From Bacteroidales bacterium (lineage in GTDB: Bacteria > Bacteroidota > Bacteroidia > Bacteroidales > UBA10428), in assembly GCA_016938235.1 (NCBI GenBank), contig JAFGVA010000037.1:1-64000 (forward strand): a DNA stretch of 64,000 nucleotides, in the 5' to 3' direction. Both the position numbers and the translations under genes were made by a program. Of the stretch, positions 32,967-41,956 are shown in pieces; within the stretch, counting starts at the first letter, position 1; each line of letters starts with the position of its first letter. The notes below the pieces were generated by a model that saw only the letters and a program-made list of their open reading frames with translations, was not told where the DNA came from and searched no databases.

Positions 32967-32999
32967 CAAAAATACAATTATTTTTATGAAATAAACAAA
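32967..32999 (-). promoter_or_regulatory. Promoter of the rplM-rpsI-rpsB-tsf operon
   Basis: Minus strand: TTTG (32999-32996), a 21-bp spacer, then TATTTTTG (32974-32967), a full Bacteroidota -33/-7 match. The expected start is near 32961, giving a leader of about 60 nt, long enough for autoregulatory binding of L13 or S2. Confidence 0.7.
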
Positions 33000-33133
33000 T
33001 GATTTAGAGTAAATTTTATTATGCCGGCAATTGTTTTATCATTATTGATAAATATACAATTCACGCAACCTTTTTTATATTATATTCATCATTGTTTACA
33101 TATTAACCGAAAGTGTTGTAGTATTCAGGGTGT

Positions 33134-34711
33134 ATGTTTAACTCGCAAATTCACAGATACATTTACATATTTGCTACTGTTTTAATACTTGTAGCATTTC
33201 CTTTTTCACCATTTTTACTCAGCTTGGGCCAGTTTATCCTTGCCGGAAACTGGCTTCTCGAATCTGAGTTTAAAAGAAAATGGCAAAAATTTAAAGAAAA
33301 TAAGGGTATATTTCTTTTCATTTCTTTTTATTTAATTCATGTAATTTGGTTATTCAACACCAAAAACTTTGAATATGCATTTCATGACTTAAAAATTAAA
33401 TTACCTATATTCTCACTCCCATTAATATATGGTACAAGTGTTCCTTTGAAAAAAAGTGAATTAAAGCTTGTGCTGCATCTTTTTATTGCATCAGCCATTT
33501 TAGCTACTCTTTGGAGCATAGTTATATATTTTGGACTCACATCAATACAAGCTTCCGATAATCGAAAACTTTCGCCCTTTATTTCACATATCCGTTTTTC
33601 ATTGCTATTAGTTCTTACAGTTTATATTATTGTAAGTTTTCTTATTTATAACAAGCCATTAAAATACTTTCATTCTTATTATTATTTGGGATTGTTAGCC
33701 TGGTTAATCTTCTTCCTTTTGTTTTTTTCGGCCCTTACCGGGGCTTTTATTCTACTGTTTATTACTCCGTTTGCTCTTATTTTCTGGCTTAGATCAAAAG
33801 AAAACAGGAAATACAGTGTATGGACCCTTAGTGCTTTGGTTAGTATTATGGTCTTATTCTCAATTTATACAACTTTAGCCTACACCAGATACTCAAATAG
33901 GGAAATTATTGATTTGAATAAGCTAGAAACCCATACTGTGAATGGAAATAAATATTTTCATTATCCCGAAAACATTGATTATGAAAACAGTCAAAGAGTA
34001 TGGATATATGTTTGTGAGAAAGAGTTAAGAGATGAATGGAATAAGAAAAGTGAAATTGAATATTACGGGAAAGACAAAAAAGGGCAGTTTATCAGAACTA
34101 CTCTGGTAAGGTATCTTACATCACTTGGGTATAGAAAAGATTCTGTAGGTATATCAAACTTAACAACCGAGGATATCAGGCTTATAGAAAGTGGAATTAC
34201 CAACTATATTAATAAAAACAAACTCTCTCTATATCCAAGGATTTACCAATTATTCTGGGAAATTGACAGTTATAAACGATACGGCAACCCTAGTGGCCAT
34301 TCTTTCACACAACGCATTGAATACGTAAAAAATGCCTGCAGAGTAATTCAACGGCATTTTTGGCTGGGAACAGGCACCGGAGATGTTAATGATGAAATAA
34401 AACTTCAATATAAGCTTGACCATTCAATACTTGCCGCAAAATGGCAATTACGTGCTCATAATCAGTATATTACCTTGTTTTTATCCTTCGGATTGGTTGG
34501 ATTCACACTAATAGTAGTGATATTTATTTTGCTTTTGAGAAATATCCGTAATAATATCGACTTTATAAGTTTTGTGCTTTTCCTTATTGTCTTTTTATCC
34601 ATGTTAAATGAAGATACTCTCGAAACTCAGGCAGGTGCTAATTTCTTTGCATTCTTTTTCTCCTTATTAATTTTTGCCCGAAAGATTCCTAAACAGTCAA
34701 ATGAAACTTAG
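33134..34711 (+). CDS. O-antigen ligase/polymerase family membrane protein (Wzy_C)
   Basis: A 525-residue polytopic membrane protein with ten or more hydrophobic helices. A large hydrophilic extracytoplasmic loop (~260-430) contains RIEYVKNACRVIQRHFWLGTGTGDV, here quoted as its parts RIEYVKNACRVI and FWLGTGTGDV, plus the RAHNQYITLFLSFGLVG segment typical of the Wzy_C/O-antigen ligase family. Such enzymes join or polymerise lipid-linked glycans in the periplasm. It opens the glycan locus but has a DNA glycosylase gene overlapping its 3' end by 11 nt. Confidence 0.8.
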   Translation: MFNSQIHRYIYIFATVLILVAFPFSPFLLSLGQFILAGNWLLESEFKRKWQKFKENKGIFLFISFYLIHVIWLFNTKNFEYAFHDLKIKLPIFSLPLIYGTSVPLKKSELKLVLHLFIASAILATLWSIVIYFGLTSIQASDNRKLSPFISHIRFSLLLVLTVYIIVSFLIYNKPLKYFHSYYYLGLLAWLIFFLLFFSALTGAFILLFITPFALIFWLRSKENRKYSVWTLSALVSIMVLFSIYTTLAYTRYSNREIIDLNKLETHTVNGNKYFHYPENIDYENSQRVWIYVCEKELRDEWNKKSEIEYYGKDKKGQFIRTTLVRYLTSLGYRKDSVGISNLTTEDIRLIESGITNYINKNKLSLYPRIYQLFWEIDSYKRYGNPSGHSFTQRIEYVKNACRVIQRHFWLGTGTGDVNDEIKLQYKLDHSILAAKWQLRAHNQYITLFLSFGLVGFTLIVVIFILLLRNIRNNIDFISFVLFLIVFLSMLNEDTLETQAGANFFAFFFSLLIFARKIPKQSNET

Positions 34712-35204
34712 TTATCAGTTTTATCAAAGAGATGTGCTTGAGGTTGCTCCCGAGCTGTTGGGTAAAAAAATCGTGATACTAAAAAATAATCAACAGTTTT
34801 TTTACCGTATTACTGAGGTGGAAGCATACCGGGGTGAAGAAGATTTAGCTTGCCACGCAAGCAAAGGAAGAACCCCGAGAACCGAAATAATGTATCATGA
34901 AGGTGGGTATATTTATGTATACCTTATTTATGGTATGTATTGGATGTTAAACATAGTTACTGGCAAAACTGATGAGCCCCAGGCTGTATTAATCCGAGGC
35001 GTTGAAGGAACTTCGGGCCCGGGAAGATTAACAAAACTGCTTGAGATTGATACAACTTTCTATGGAGAAAGCTTAATAAAATCGAATCGCATCTGGCTTG
35101 AAGATGATAATTGTACACCTGAATATTACACAACCCCTAGAATAGGTATTGAATATGCTGGCAGGAATTGGAAAGAGAAGCCATGGCGTTATATTCTAAA
35201 ATAA
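34701..35204 (+). CDS. DNA-3-methyladenine glycosylase (AAG/MPG family)
   Basis: It excises alkylated purines such as 3-methyladenine and hypoxanthine in base-excision repair. The 167-residue protein starts at the ATG at 34701 (MKLSYQFYQRDVLEVAPELL); a frame extension to 34674 lies inside the upstream gene and lacks conservation. The family motifs are RITEVEAYRGEEDLACHA with the catalytic Glu, RTEIMYHEGGYIYVYLIYGM with the lesion-flipping Tyr, GPGRLTK and PRIGIEYA. It is slightly shorter than typical 190-200 residue members. It overlaps the ligase gene by 11 nt, so they are translationally coupled though functionally unrelated. Confidence 0.88.
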   Translation: MKLSYQFYQRDVLEVAPELLGKKIVILKNNQQFFYRITEVEAYRGEEDLACHASKGRTPRTEIMYHEGGYIYVYLIYGMYWMLNIVTGKTDEPQAVLIRGVEGTSGPGRLTKLLEIDTTFYGESLIKSNRIWLEDDNCTPEYYTTPRIGIEYAGRNWKEKPWRYILK

Positions 35205-35313
35205 TTATTTTGATCTTGAATGTTCCTTATTACGAATGAAAAACTGGTAAGTTTTTGTTTTATTTGCATTATAATTTACGAAATAAACATATCCGGTAGA
35301 TTCTGAACATAAT

Positions 35314-35934
35314 ATGATATATTGGGCCACTCCACTTTTTATTATTCGACTGTATAAATCACTTATCTGGCACGGAAAACGCGATAAGAAAGTAATTTAT
35401 TTAACTTTTGATGATGGTCCAACCCCGTTAATAACAAAGAAAGTACTTGATATTTTAGATGGTTTTGGAGCTAAAGCCACCTTTTTTTGCCTGGGAAGAA
35501 ATGTTGAAAGAAATCCTGAGTTATGCATAGAGATTTTAAATAAGGGCCATACTATTGGCAATCACAGCTATTCTCACCTGAAAGGGTGGAGAACACCCGT
35601 AAAAGAATATGTTAGGGACGTAGAACTTGCCGCCCAGCTTATTGACTCAAAACTTTTCAGACCTCCCTATGGGAGAATAAGACAATTGCAGTCAAAAATC
35701 CTTATAAAAAGGTACCGGATCATTATGTGGGATGTGTTGAGCCATGATTATAATCAAAAACTACCGGCAAAAATGTGCTTGAGAAATGTTATCCGAAGCA
35801 CAAAAAATGGTTCTATTGTAGTTTTTCATGACTCAGTAAAAGCTTCTAAGAACTTATTTGAGGTATTACCGAAGTTTTTGGAACACTTCATTAATGTAGG
35901 TTACTCATTTAAGCCGATCCAGGATAATATATAA
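35314..35934 (+). CDS. Polysaccharide deacetylase (NodB homology, CE4)
   Basis: A 206-residue CE4 esterase that removes N- or O-acetyl groups from glycans. The motifs are complete: MT1 LTFDDGPTP with catalytic and metal Asp, MT2 HSYSH, MT3 RPPYGR, MT4 WDVLSHDY and MT5 VVFHDS. An N-terminal hydrophobic segment (MIYWATPLFIIRLY) may anchor it to the membrane. It is followed 12 nt later by a glycosyltransferase, so it most likely trims the locus glycan rather than peptidoglycan (inference). Confidence 0.88.
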   Translation: MIYWATPLFIIRLYKSLIWHGKRDKKVIYLTFDDGPTPLITKKVLDILDGFGAKATFFCLGRNVERNPELCIEILNKGHTIGNHSYSHLKGWRTPVKEYVRDVELAAQLIDSKLFRPPYGRIRQLQSKILIKRYRIIMWDVLSHDYNQKLPAKMCLRNVIRSTKNGSIVVFHDSVKASKNLFEVLPKFLEHFINVGYSFKPIQDNI

Positions 35935-35946
35935 TTCTGGCGAAAT

Positions 35947-37119
35947 ATGAGCCAAGAAAACAAGCGCTTTCTAATAGTTACTTCATTTACAATTCCTGAG
36001 CATGCAGGTAGTGGAATTCATGCTTTCAGGTTTGGCAAATATTTAACAGAGAATGGTTATAAGTCTACAATATTAAGTTATAATAGAAACCTTACACAAA
36101 AATCAAAAGATTTAATATATGGTACGCAAGTTGTGCGTATTCCATACTTCAATAAATCAATGCTCCATAAACTTTTTTCAATACCATGTATTATTGGCTA
36201 TTTCCTGAAATATATTATTGCCACAGATGTTATATTAATATATGGAAGTAAAATTGCGGGCTTTAAACTATTACTGTTTCTGGGCAAATTATTCGGAAAA
36301 AAAACAATTTTCAGATCTACACTATTGGAAGTTGATGATTTTAAAACTTTAAGCAAAACAAATAGTAAATATTCTGTTGCTGTAAACAATTTTATACTTG
36401 GTTTTATTGATGTATATTTCTCTATAAATAAAGAGTTTACCAGCCGAATTAAAGAGACAAACCTCAAGAGAATTAGAATTTTTGAATCAACTCAGGGAGT
36501 TGATAACAAACTTTTCTGTCCGGTTGACAGCAACCACAAAAACCAACTTAGAAAAAAACTAAAACTCCCTTTAGATAAATATATTATTATTAGCCCCGGA
36601 TTGCTAATTAAAAGAAAAGGCTATAATGAAATATTCTATGCCCTCTCTGAATTGAAAATTGATTTTTTGCTATTAGTTGTAGGTACAAACTTTATGAAAA
36701 AAGACCATTTTTTAATAAAGAAAGAAAAGGAAATGAGTTTTCTTAGAGAATTAGGCACCAAACTATTAAAACAGAAAATTGAATTTATTGATTTCTCCTT
36801 TTCAATTCAGGAGTATTTGCAGGCTTCCGACCTGTTTTTGTTAAATTCAAAAAAAGAAGGATTGCCCAATGTTTTATTAGAAGCAATGAGTGTTGGCCTG
36901 CCTGTTTTAATTAGGAAGTTAAAAGGACTAAGCGGCTTTGTTTGCTATAATAATTTTAATTGTATTGAATTTGCAGACAAAAATAAAATGCAAAACTTAA
37001 TTATTGAGTTTAAAAATAATCCTGCAAAATCTGGTGAAATTGGAGAAAATGCAGCTCAGATAGTAAACGAACGTTTTTCATTCTATCGCATAACTCAAGA
37101 TCTGCTTAAAATTTTATAA
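35947..37119 (+). CDS. Glycosyltransferase, GT-B fold (GT4-like)
   Basis: A 390-residue protein. The N-terminal acceptor domain opens with FLIVTSFTIPEHAGSGIHAF. The C-terminal nucleotide-sugar domain contains ISPGLLIKRKGYNEIF and the GT4-type FLLNSKKEGLPNVLLEAMS with the EX7E-like acidic residues. It probably adds a sugar to a lipid-linked glycan at the inner membrane. It sits in a run of same-strand glycan genes. Confidence 0.85.
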   Translation: MSQENKRFLIVTSFTIPEHAGSGIHAFRFGKYLTENGYKSTILSYNRNLTQKSKDLIYGTQVVRIPYFNKSMLHKLFSIPCIIGYFLKYIIATDVILIYGSKIAGFKLLLFLGKLFGKKTIFRSTLLEVDDFKTLSKTNSKYSVAVNNFILGFIDVYFSINKEFTSRIKETNLKRIRIFESTQGVDNKLFCPVDSNHKNQLRKKLKLPLDKYIIISPGLLIKRKGYNEIFYALSELKIDFLLLVVGTNFMKKDHFLIKKEKEMSFLRELGTKLLKQKIEFIDFSFSIQEYLQASDLFLLNSKKEGLPNVLLEAMSVGLPVLIRKLKGLSGFVCYNNFNCIEFADKNKMQNLIIEFKNNPAKSGEIGENAAQIVNERFSFYRITQDLLKIL

Positions 37120-37149
37120 TACAATTTGTCTATTTTTAACTAAAAACTA

Positions 37150-38256
37150 TTGAAACCAGCTTCAGATAAGCCTGCAATATTATTTTTTATTCAGTTACCT
37201 CCTCCGGTTCATGGCGTGAGCATTATGAATGAGTTACTTTATAGTAATCAAAAGATAAATTCAGAATACAGAAAGTATCTGCTTAAATTAGATTTCTCAA
37301 AGAAGTTTGAAGATATAAGGCAACTCTCATTAAGAAAAATTATAAAAAGCATTTGGCTGGTATTCAAATTATCATTCAAATTAATAAAAGTTAAACCTCA
37401 GCTGGTTTATTTCTCATTTATGCCGGTTGGTATAGGTTTTTTTAGGGATGCTTTGTATTTGCTGGTTATTAAATGCTTTAAAAAAAAGGTGTTGTTGCAT
37501 CTTGATAATAGGGGAATTTTAAACCACACAAACAATAAAATTCGAAGATGGCTTTATAATATAACTCTTCGAAATACCAACATAATACACTTATCTGAAA
37601 AGCTCGTTGAAACGGAGTTAGTCCCATTAAAACTTAGGAATCTAAATTATTTTGTAGTCCCCAATGCAGTAAAAGAAGTAAAATATACATACGATAACAA
37701 GCAAGACAAAGATATAGTTGATATACTTTTTCTTTCGAACCTGATGCCGCAAAAAGGAATTTTTATCGCAATTGACATATTTAAGGATTTATATGAAAAG
37801 CACCAGCATATAAGGTTACACATAATAGGCCAGCCAGTTAAAAGAGTTCCTGTAAGGATACCAGAAAAAATCTCAAAAAATGTAGTTTTTCATGGGGCAT
37901 TATTTGGCTATGAAAAATATAAGATACTTTCTAACGCAGATATTTTCATCTTCCCCTCTTTTTTTGGGGAGGAATGTATGCCTTTATCAATAATCGAGGC
38001 CATGCAATTTGAGCTTCCGGTTATTGCAACAAATAATGGAGCTGTTAACGAACTTATTCAGCATAATTACAATGGCTATTTACCTGAAATTGGTGAATGG
38101 GATACCTTTAAAACTTATTTAGAAAAACTAATTATTGATTCTGAATTAAGGAATAAAATGGGACTAAAAAGCAGGGATATTTATGAGAAAAAATTCACTT
38201 CTGCAATTTTTGAAAGAAATATGCTAAACGTTTTTAATAAGCTGATCAATGTTTGA
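37150..38256 (+). CDS. Glycosyltransferase (GT4-like) with TTG start
   Basis: A 368-residue GT-B enzyme: the N-terminal AILFFIQLPPPVHGVSIMN loop is typical of GT4 donors-acceptors. The C-terminal domain has FLSNLMPQKGIFIAIDIF and FPSFFGEECMPLSIIEAMQF. The frame is closed by TAA at 37141, and the only usable initiation codon before the conserved PPPVHG motif is TTG at 37150; the next ATG would remove that motif. It overlaps the following sulfotransferase by 8 nt. Confidence 0.85.
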   Translation: MKPASDKPAILFFIQLPPPVHGVSIMNELLYSNQKINSEYRKYLLKLDFSKKFEDIRQLSLRKIIKSIWLVFKLSFKLIKVKPQLVYFSFMPVGIGFFRDALYLLVIKCFKKKVLLHLDNRGILNHTNNKIRRWLYNITLRNTNIIHLSEKLVETELVPLKLRNLNYFVVPNAVKEVKYTYDNKQDKDIVDILFLSNLMPQKGIFIAIDIFKDLYEKHQHIRLHIIGQPVKRVPVRIPEKISKNVVFHGALFGYEKYKILSNADIFIFPSFFGEECMPLSIIEAMQFELPVIATNNGAVNELIQHNYNGYLPEIGEWDTFKTYLEKLIIDSELRNKMGLKSRDIYEKKFTSAIFERNMLNVFNKLINV

Positions 38257-39211
38257 TTCCTTTCAGATAGTATTTCTTACCTATGTTAACCGTTCCGGGT
38301 CAACCTATCTATGTCATCTCTTAGATAACTCAGAAGAAGTGATTAGTTGCCCTGAAGCAGAAATACTTGTTAGTCTTTTTTTATGTAATCCTGAAAACAA
38401 ACTTACCGACAAGACTTTGTATAAATTAAAAAAAGCAATATATACCGATATAAAACTTAAGCACTGGGGGTTTCATGAAGAAGATCTCGGTTCATTAAAT
38501 GGCACAATTACAAATGTCGAATGTTTTAAATACCTGCTTGATCTATTCAGAAAAAAAAACAAGCCAGAGGCAAAAACCGTTCTGTTTAAAGCAGAATATC
38601 TTGTTTTTCTATATCCAATCTTAATGAGCTATAATTTTTTATGGCTAAGCATAATCAGAGATATCAGGGCTGTTTGGTATTCTCAATCCAGAACTATAAA
38701 CCCTTATACTAACAAAGCTTTCTCTAAGAGTTTATTTCGAACAGCAAACTATTGGAATAATCATGTAAAAAAAGCCATGTCTAACTCCGAAAACAAAAAT
38801 TACAAATTAATAATTTTCGAGAATCTGGTAACTAATTTTCAAAAGACTATTCTTGAAATTAGCAGCTTCCTGGGTATCTCCGATCTTAATATGATTGGGG
38901 CAAATCATGTTTCACCTTATTTGATCTTACCAGAGCAAAAGGATATACACAAAAACATAAAAAGAACACCCCAGAAGGATTTTATTAACAAATGGGCATT
39001 GCATCTGGATGAAGAAGAACAATATATACTTTGTTTAGTTTCCTCGAAACTAATAAAAAAGTTCACGATTCTAACTTGTGATTTTTCTAAGTTCAATTTC
39101 TCCGGGATGAAAAAAATGATCATCCGAATAAAGATATTTTTCAATATTTTAATGACAAATATTGGAACTCTTTATAGAAATGGTGTTAAACTTCGATTCA
39201 AAAAAATATAA
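38249..39211 (+). CDS. Sulfotransferase-family protein (first of a pair)
   Basis: A 320-residue protein with the PAPS-dependent sulfotransferase motifs: a 5'-phosphosulfate loop TYVNRSGSTYLCHLL near the N terminus and a 3'-phosphate motif LSIIRDIRAVWYSQSR. A later segment, LIIFENLVTNFQKTI, resembles the 'YEDL' region. It would sulfate a carbohydrate or lipid. It overlaps the gene before by 8 nt and the next by 1 nt (TAATG), so the two sulfotransferases are coupled. Confidence 0.78.
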   Translation: MFDSFQIVFLTYVNRSGSTYLCHLLDNSEEVISCPEAEILVSLFLCNPENKLTDKTLYKLKKAIYTDIKLKHWGFHEEDLGSLNGTITNVECFKYLLDLFRKKNKPEAKTVLFKAEYLVFLYPILMSYNFLWLSIIRDIRAVWYSQSRTINPYTNKAFSKSLFRTANYWNNHVKKAMSNSENKNYKLIIFENLVTNFQKTILEISSFLGISDLNMIGANHVSPYLILPEQKDIHKNIKRTPQKDFINKWALHLDEEEQYILCLVSSKLIKKFTILTCDFSKFNFSGMKKMIIRIKIFFNILMTNIGTLYRNGVKLRFKKI

Positions 39212-40107
39212 TGATAAAACTGATAAATTTTTCTTATTTTAAAAGACTTATTCCTTTGTTTATTAACAAGTTGAGGTTTCTGAAGGAGTTTTTTGAGTCT
39301 TTCTTTCTTGGTTGGCTATACAGAAATAAATATAGAGATATAAAAAGTTTCTGTTTGTTTCTTGGCTACCCCAGAAGCGGTCATAGTATAATAGGAGCAA
39401 TATTAGATGCTCACCCTAACATTGTTATGGCAATGGAAAAAGATATATTATGGTATTTCCAGAAAGGATTTAAACGATATCAACTGTTCTATATTTTAAA
39501 AAAGAATGCCTATCTGTTTGCCAAAATCCGTAACAATATTTGGACCGGATATTCATATAAGGTGCCGAATAGTTGGCAGGGAAGGTATTCAAGCATTAAT
39601 GTAATTGGAGACAAGCAGGGCGGAAGAACATCTTTACGCCTACTCGAAAATCCGAATCTTCTGAATGAATTTAGGAATGAAATTGCAACTCCAATAAAAA
39701 TTGTTCATGTTGCAAGAAATCCATTCGATATGATTACTACAGCCATGTACAGAAAATTTGAACGAAGAGAGATCGATAAACCAGACAACTATGAACTATT
39801 GCCAATTATAAGAGGAATATTCAAGCGGGCAGAAGCAATAAAACGATTTATTTCGGAGAATCAGATGCAAATACAACATATATATCATGAGGATTTTATC
39901 AAAAATCCAAAGAAGGAATTAATTAAACTCTTTAAATTTCTTGATATTGAATATTCCGATGGTTTCATAGAAAACTGTGCTTCAATTGTAAATCCTAAAC
40001 CTCATTTATCAAGGAGCAAGATAGAATGGAGTTCCGAGTTAATATCTTTCGTTGAAAAAGAGATAAATAAATTTCCCTTTTTAGAAAGATATAATTTTAA
40101 GAACTAA
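39211..40107 (+). CDS. Sulfotransferase-family protein (second of a pair)
   Basis: A 298-residue protein: FLGYPRSGHSIIGAILDAHP is the PAPS-binding P-loop-like motif, IVHVARNPFDMITTAMYR the 3'-phosphate motif, and IYHEDFIKNPKKELIKLFKFL the conserved C-terminal segment. It differs from its neighbour over most of its length, so this is not a recent duplication. Its stop overlaps the stop of the convergent exostosin-like gene by four bases (CTAA). Confidence 0.85.
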   Translation: MIKLINFSYFKRLIPLFINKLRFLKEFFESFFLGWLYRNKYRDIKSFCLFLGYPRSGHSIIGAILDAHPNIVMAMEKDILWYFQKGFKRYQLFYILKKNAYLFAKIRNNIWTGYSYKVPNSWQGRYSSINVIGDKQGGRTSLRLLENPNLLNEFRNEIATPIKIVHVARNPFDMITTAMYRKFERREIDKPDNYELLPIIRGIFKRAEAIKRFISENQMQIQHIYHEDFIKNPKKELIKLFKFLDIEYSDGFIENCASIVNPKPHLSRSKIEWSSELISFVEKEINKFPFLERYNFKN

Positions 40108-40847
40108 AGACACTTATCAAACAATGTCTGAAATTTTAAAAACTTAATGTAATTATCCTCAACCCATTCTTCACGATATTCCGGTTTTTCTTCCTTAAGT
40201 AAAAACTTATACCCAATTTGATATTCCAAACTGTTTCTGCCTGTATGCTCTTTCCTCTCTAATATTGGCAGTGATTTTGACATAATGGCTTCATAAAACC
40301 GCATACTCCATAAAGCATCTCCGGCTGGGCATAAAGTAAACTTACTTTTTGCCATTAATTCAAAATATTCTCTGTCAAAAAAGGCTCTTTTGCCCACCGA
40401 AACTTCTTTAGGAACAAATCCTCTTTTTCGAAACGTATAATCATACTGTCCTATTAAAGTATGCGCTTTTTTTGCTGGCAGAAATTTACTCTTTCTTGCA
40501 CGCTTATCAGTAGCATGAAAATATGAGTCTAAAGTAAAATGCTGATTTGCAAAATCGAAAATCCAGTGTCTGTTCAAATATGTCTTATTATCAATATATA
40601 TAGCCCCTCTAAAATTAAAATCATAGGTTTTAGTAGAATCCAATTTGTTTATTTCCGTAACAAAAGATCGTGGATATAACGATATTACCTTCTTGTTATC
40701 AGTATCGGGAATATTTTCCAAGTCATAGCCTTCCTCCACATAACTCTGATTCCAAAGAAGTTTCAACCGGGGCGATAAGGGTATATCATTTTCAAGACTT
40801 TGCATATAATTTTGATAGTTTCCTGATTTTACTTTTAAAAATTCCAT
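40104..40847 (-). CDS. Exostosin-like (GT47-type) glycosyltransferase
   Basis: A 247-residue protein. The C-terminal part (KSKFTLCPAGDALWSMRFYE followed by AIMSKSLPIL) is the exostosin/GT47 nucleotide-sugar-binding signature. The N-terminal half (VISLYPRSFVTEI, FNFRGAIY) is consistent with the short bacterial members. I use the ATG at 40847; a GTG just before it is also possible. Last gene of the minus-strand glycan run. Confidence 0.72.
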   Translation of the reverse strand: MEFLKVKSGNYQNYMQSLENDIPLSPRLKLLWNQSYVEEGYDLENIPDTDNKKVISLYPRSFVTEINKLDSTKTYDFNFRGAIYIDNKTYLNRHWIFDFANQHFTLDSYFHATDKRARKSKFLPAKKAHTLIGQYDYTFRKRGFVPKEVSVGKRAFFDREYFELMAKSKFTLCPAGDALWSMRFYEAIMSKSLPILERKEHTGRNSLEYQIGYKFLLKEEKPEYREEWVEDNYIKFLKFQTLFDKCL

Positions 40848-40893
40848 CACAAGCCATCCAGCCAGTAATCCAGATCTTTATATTTAATCCTTA

Positions 40894-40901
40894 CAAAACT
40901 A
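40894..40901 (-). promoter_or_regulatory. Possible -7 box of the exostosin-like gene
   Basis: TAGTTTTG on the minus strand matches TAnnTTTG about 47 bp before the start. The nearest upstream TTG is only 15 bp away, so the -33 spacing is poor. Confidence 0.3.
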
Positions 40902-40925
40902 TTCCGGCACATTCATCAATTAATT

Positions 40926-41948
40926 CTAACCCATGCGCATTTTCAAAAATGAAAGTAACTTTTCAGTACGATTTTCTATGTAAAAGTTATCAATAATATA
41001 TTTCCTCATATGTTTTGATAAACCTCTATCTTTAACTTTTGCCAGTTGTCTTACCTTTTCAGCTGTCTCCTTTATGTTCCCGGTAGAATATAATGCAAAT
41101 TCTTTCCCGATTTCAGGTAATGCACCCTTTTTACTTAATATAGGAATACAACCAAAGTACATCGCTTCTACAGTTGATAGACTAAATGATTCGGCCCTGG
41201 AGAACTGACAATAAAACATTGCACCTTGATAATAGTTTTCTAGCTTATCATGTTTTTGTTTTTGTAAAACCACAACATTCTCCGGTAGTTTATTTCCAAA
41301 CCACTCCTCTATTTTTTTATATTCTCCCCCTATTAATAAAAATTCAAATTCTGGTAATTGTTTTGCGAGATTGATAAACTCATTAATTCCTTTAATGTAA
41401 AACCTGTCAAAGTTATATATATGACCAACTGTTAAAAAACACATCTTCTTTTCTGATATTTTTTCTTCCCCCTTAAAGGACAAAGCATTGTAGATTCTTT
41501 CAATATCATTCCTTTTTAGAACAAAAGATGCTTTTCTTTTCATGTAGTCAGACACAGTTATCAGATTGCCGGTGTTTCTCATAGCATAAATTGCAAGTTT
41601 AGAGCGCAGTTTTCCTGTAAATACACCGTAGTTAAATTTTCTGTCACGAGCAAAATCATAACCTCCAAGTATTAAAAAAGAATGCTTCCTGTATAGTTTC
41701 GAGAACAATACAGGTAAAAAAGCATGATAATCAGCAAACCAAATATAAAAGGCCTGAAAACTGTTCCCTTTAAAAAGTAAAAAAATAAATTGCTTAATAA
41801 GACTAATAAATAATGAAAGAAAATTAACGGGGGAAACAAACCTGTAATTACTGACTGAAAAATCTTTAGAAAGGATTTGTCTGTCCTGCTTAATAAACAA
41901 ATTATTATGAATATAAAACAGTATTACCTTTTCTTTTTTAATTTTCAT
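40926..41948 (-). CDS. Glycosyltransferase (GT4-like)
   Basis: A 340-residue GT-B enzyme. The C-terminal domain shows FLTVGHIYNFDRFYIKGINE, then QFSRAESFSLSTVEAMYFG with the EX7E glutamates and GCIPILSKKGALPE. The N-terminal half contains hydrophobic stretches (SLFISLIKQFIFLLF) for membrane contact. It lies 8 nt after the second DUF6625 gene. Confidence 0.85.
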   Translation of the reverse strand: MKIKKEKVILFYIHNNLFIKQDRQILSKDFSVSNYRFVSPVNFLSLFISLIKQFIFLLFKGNSFQAFYIWFADYHAFLPVLFSKLYRKHSFLILGGYDFARDRKFNYGVFTGKLRSKLAIYAMRNTGNLITVSDYMKRKASFVLKRNDIERIYNALSFKGEEKISEKKMCFLTVGHIYNFDRFYIKGINEFINLAKQLPEFEFLLIGGEYKKIEEWFGNKLPENVVVLQKQKHDKLENYYQGAMFYCQFSRAESFSLSTVEAMYFGCIPILSKKGALPEIGKEFALYSTGNIKETAEKVRQLAKVKDRGLSKHMRKYIIDNFYIENRTEKLLSFLKMRMG

Positions 41949-41956
41949 TAACCTAT

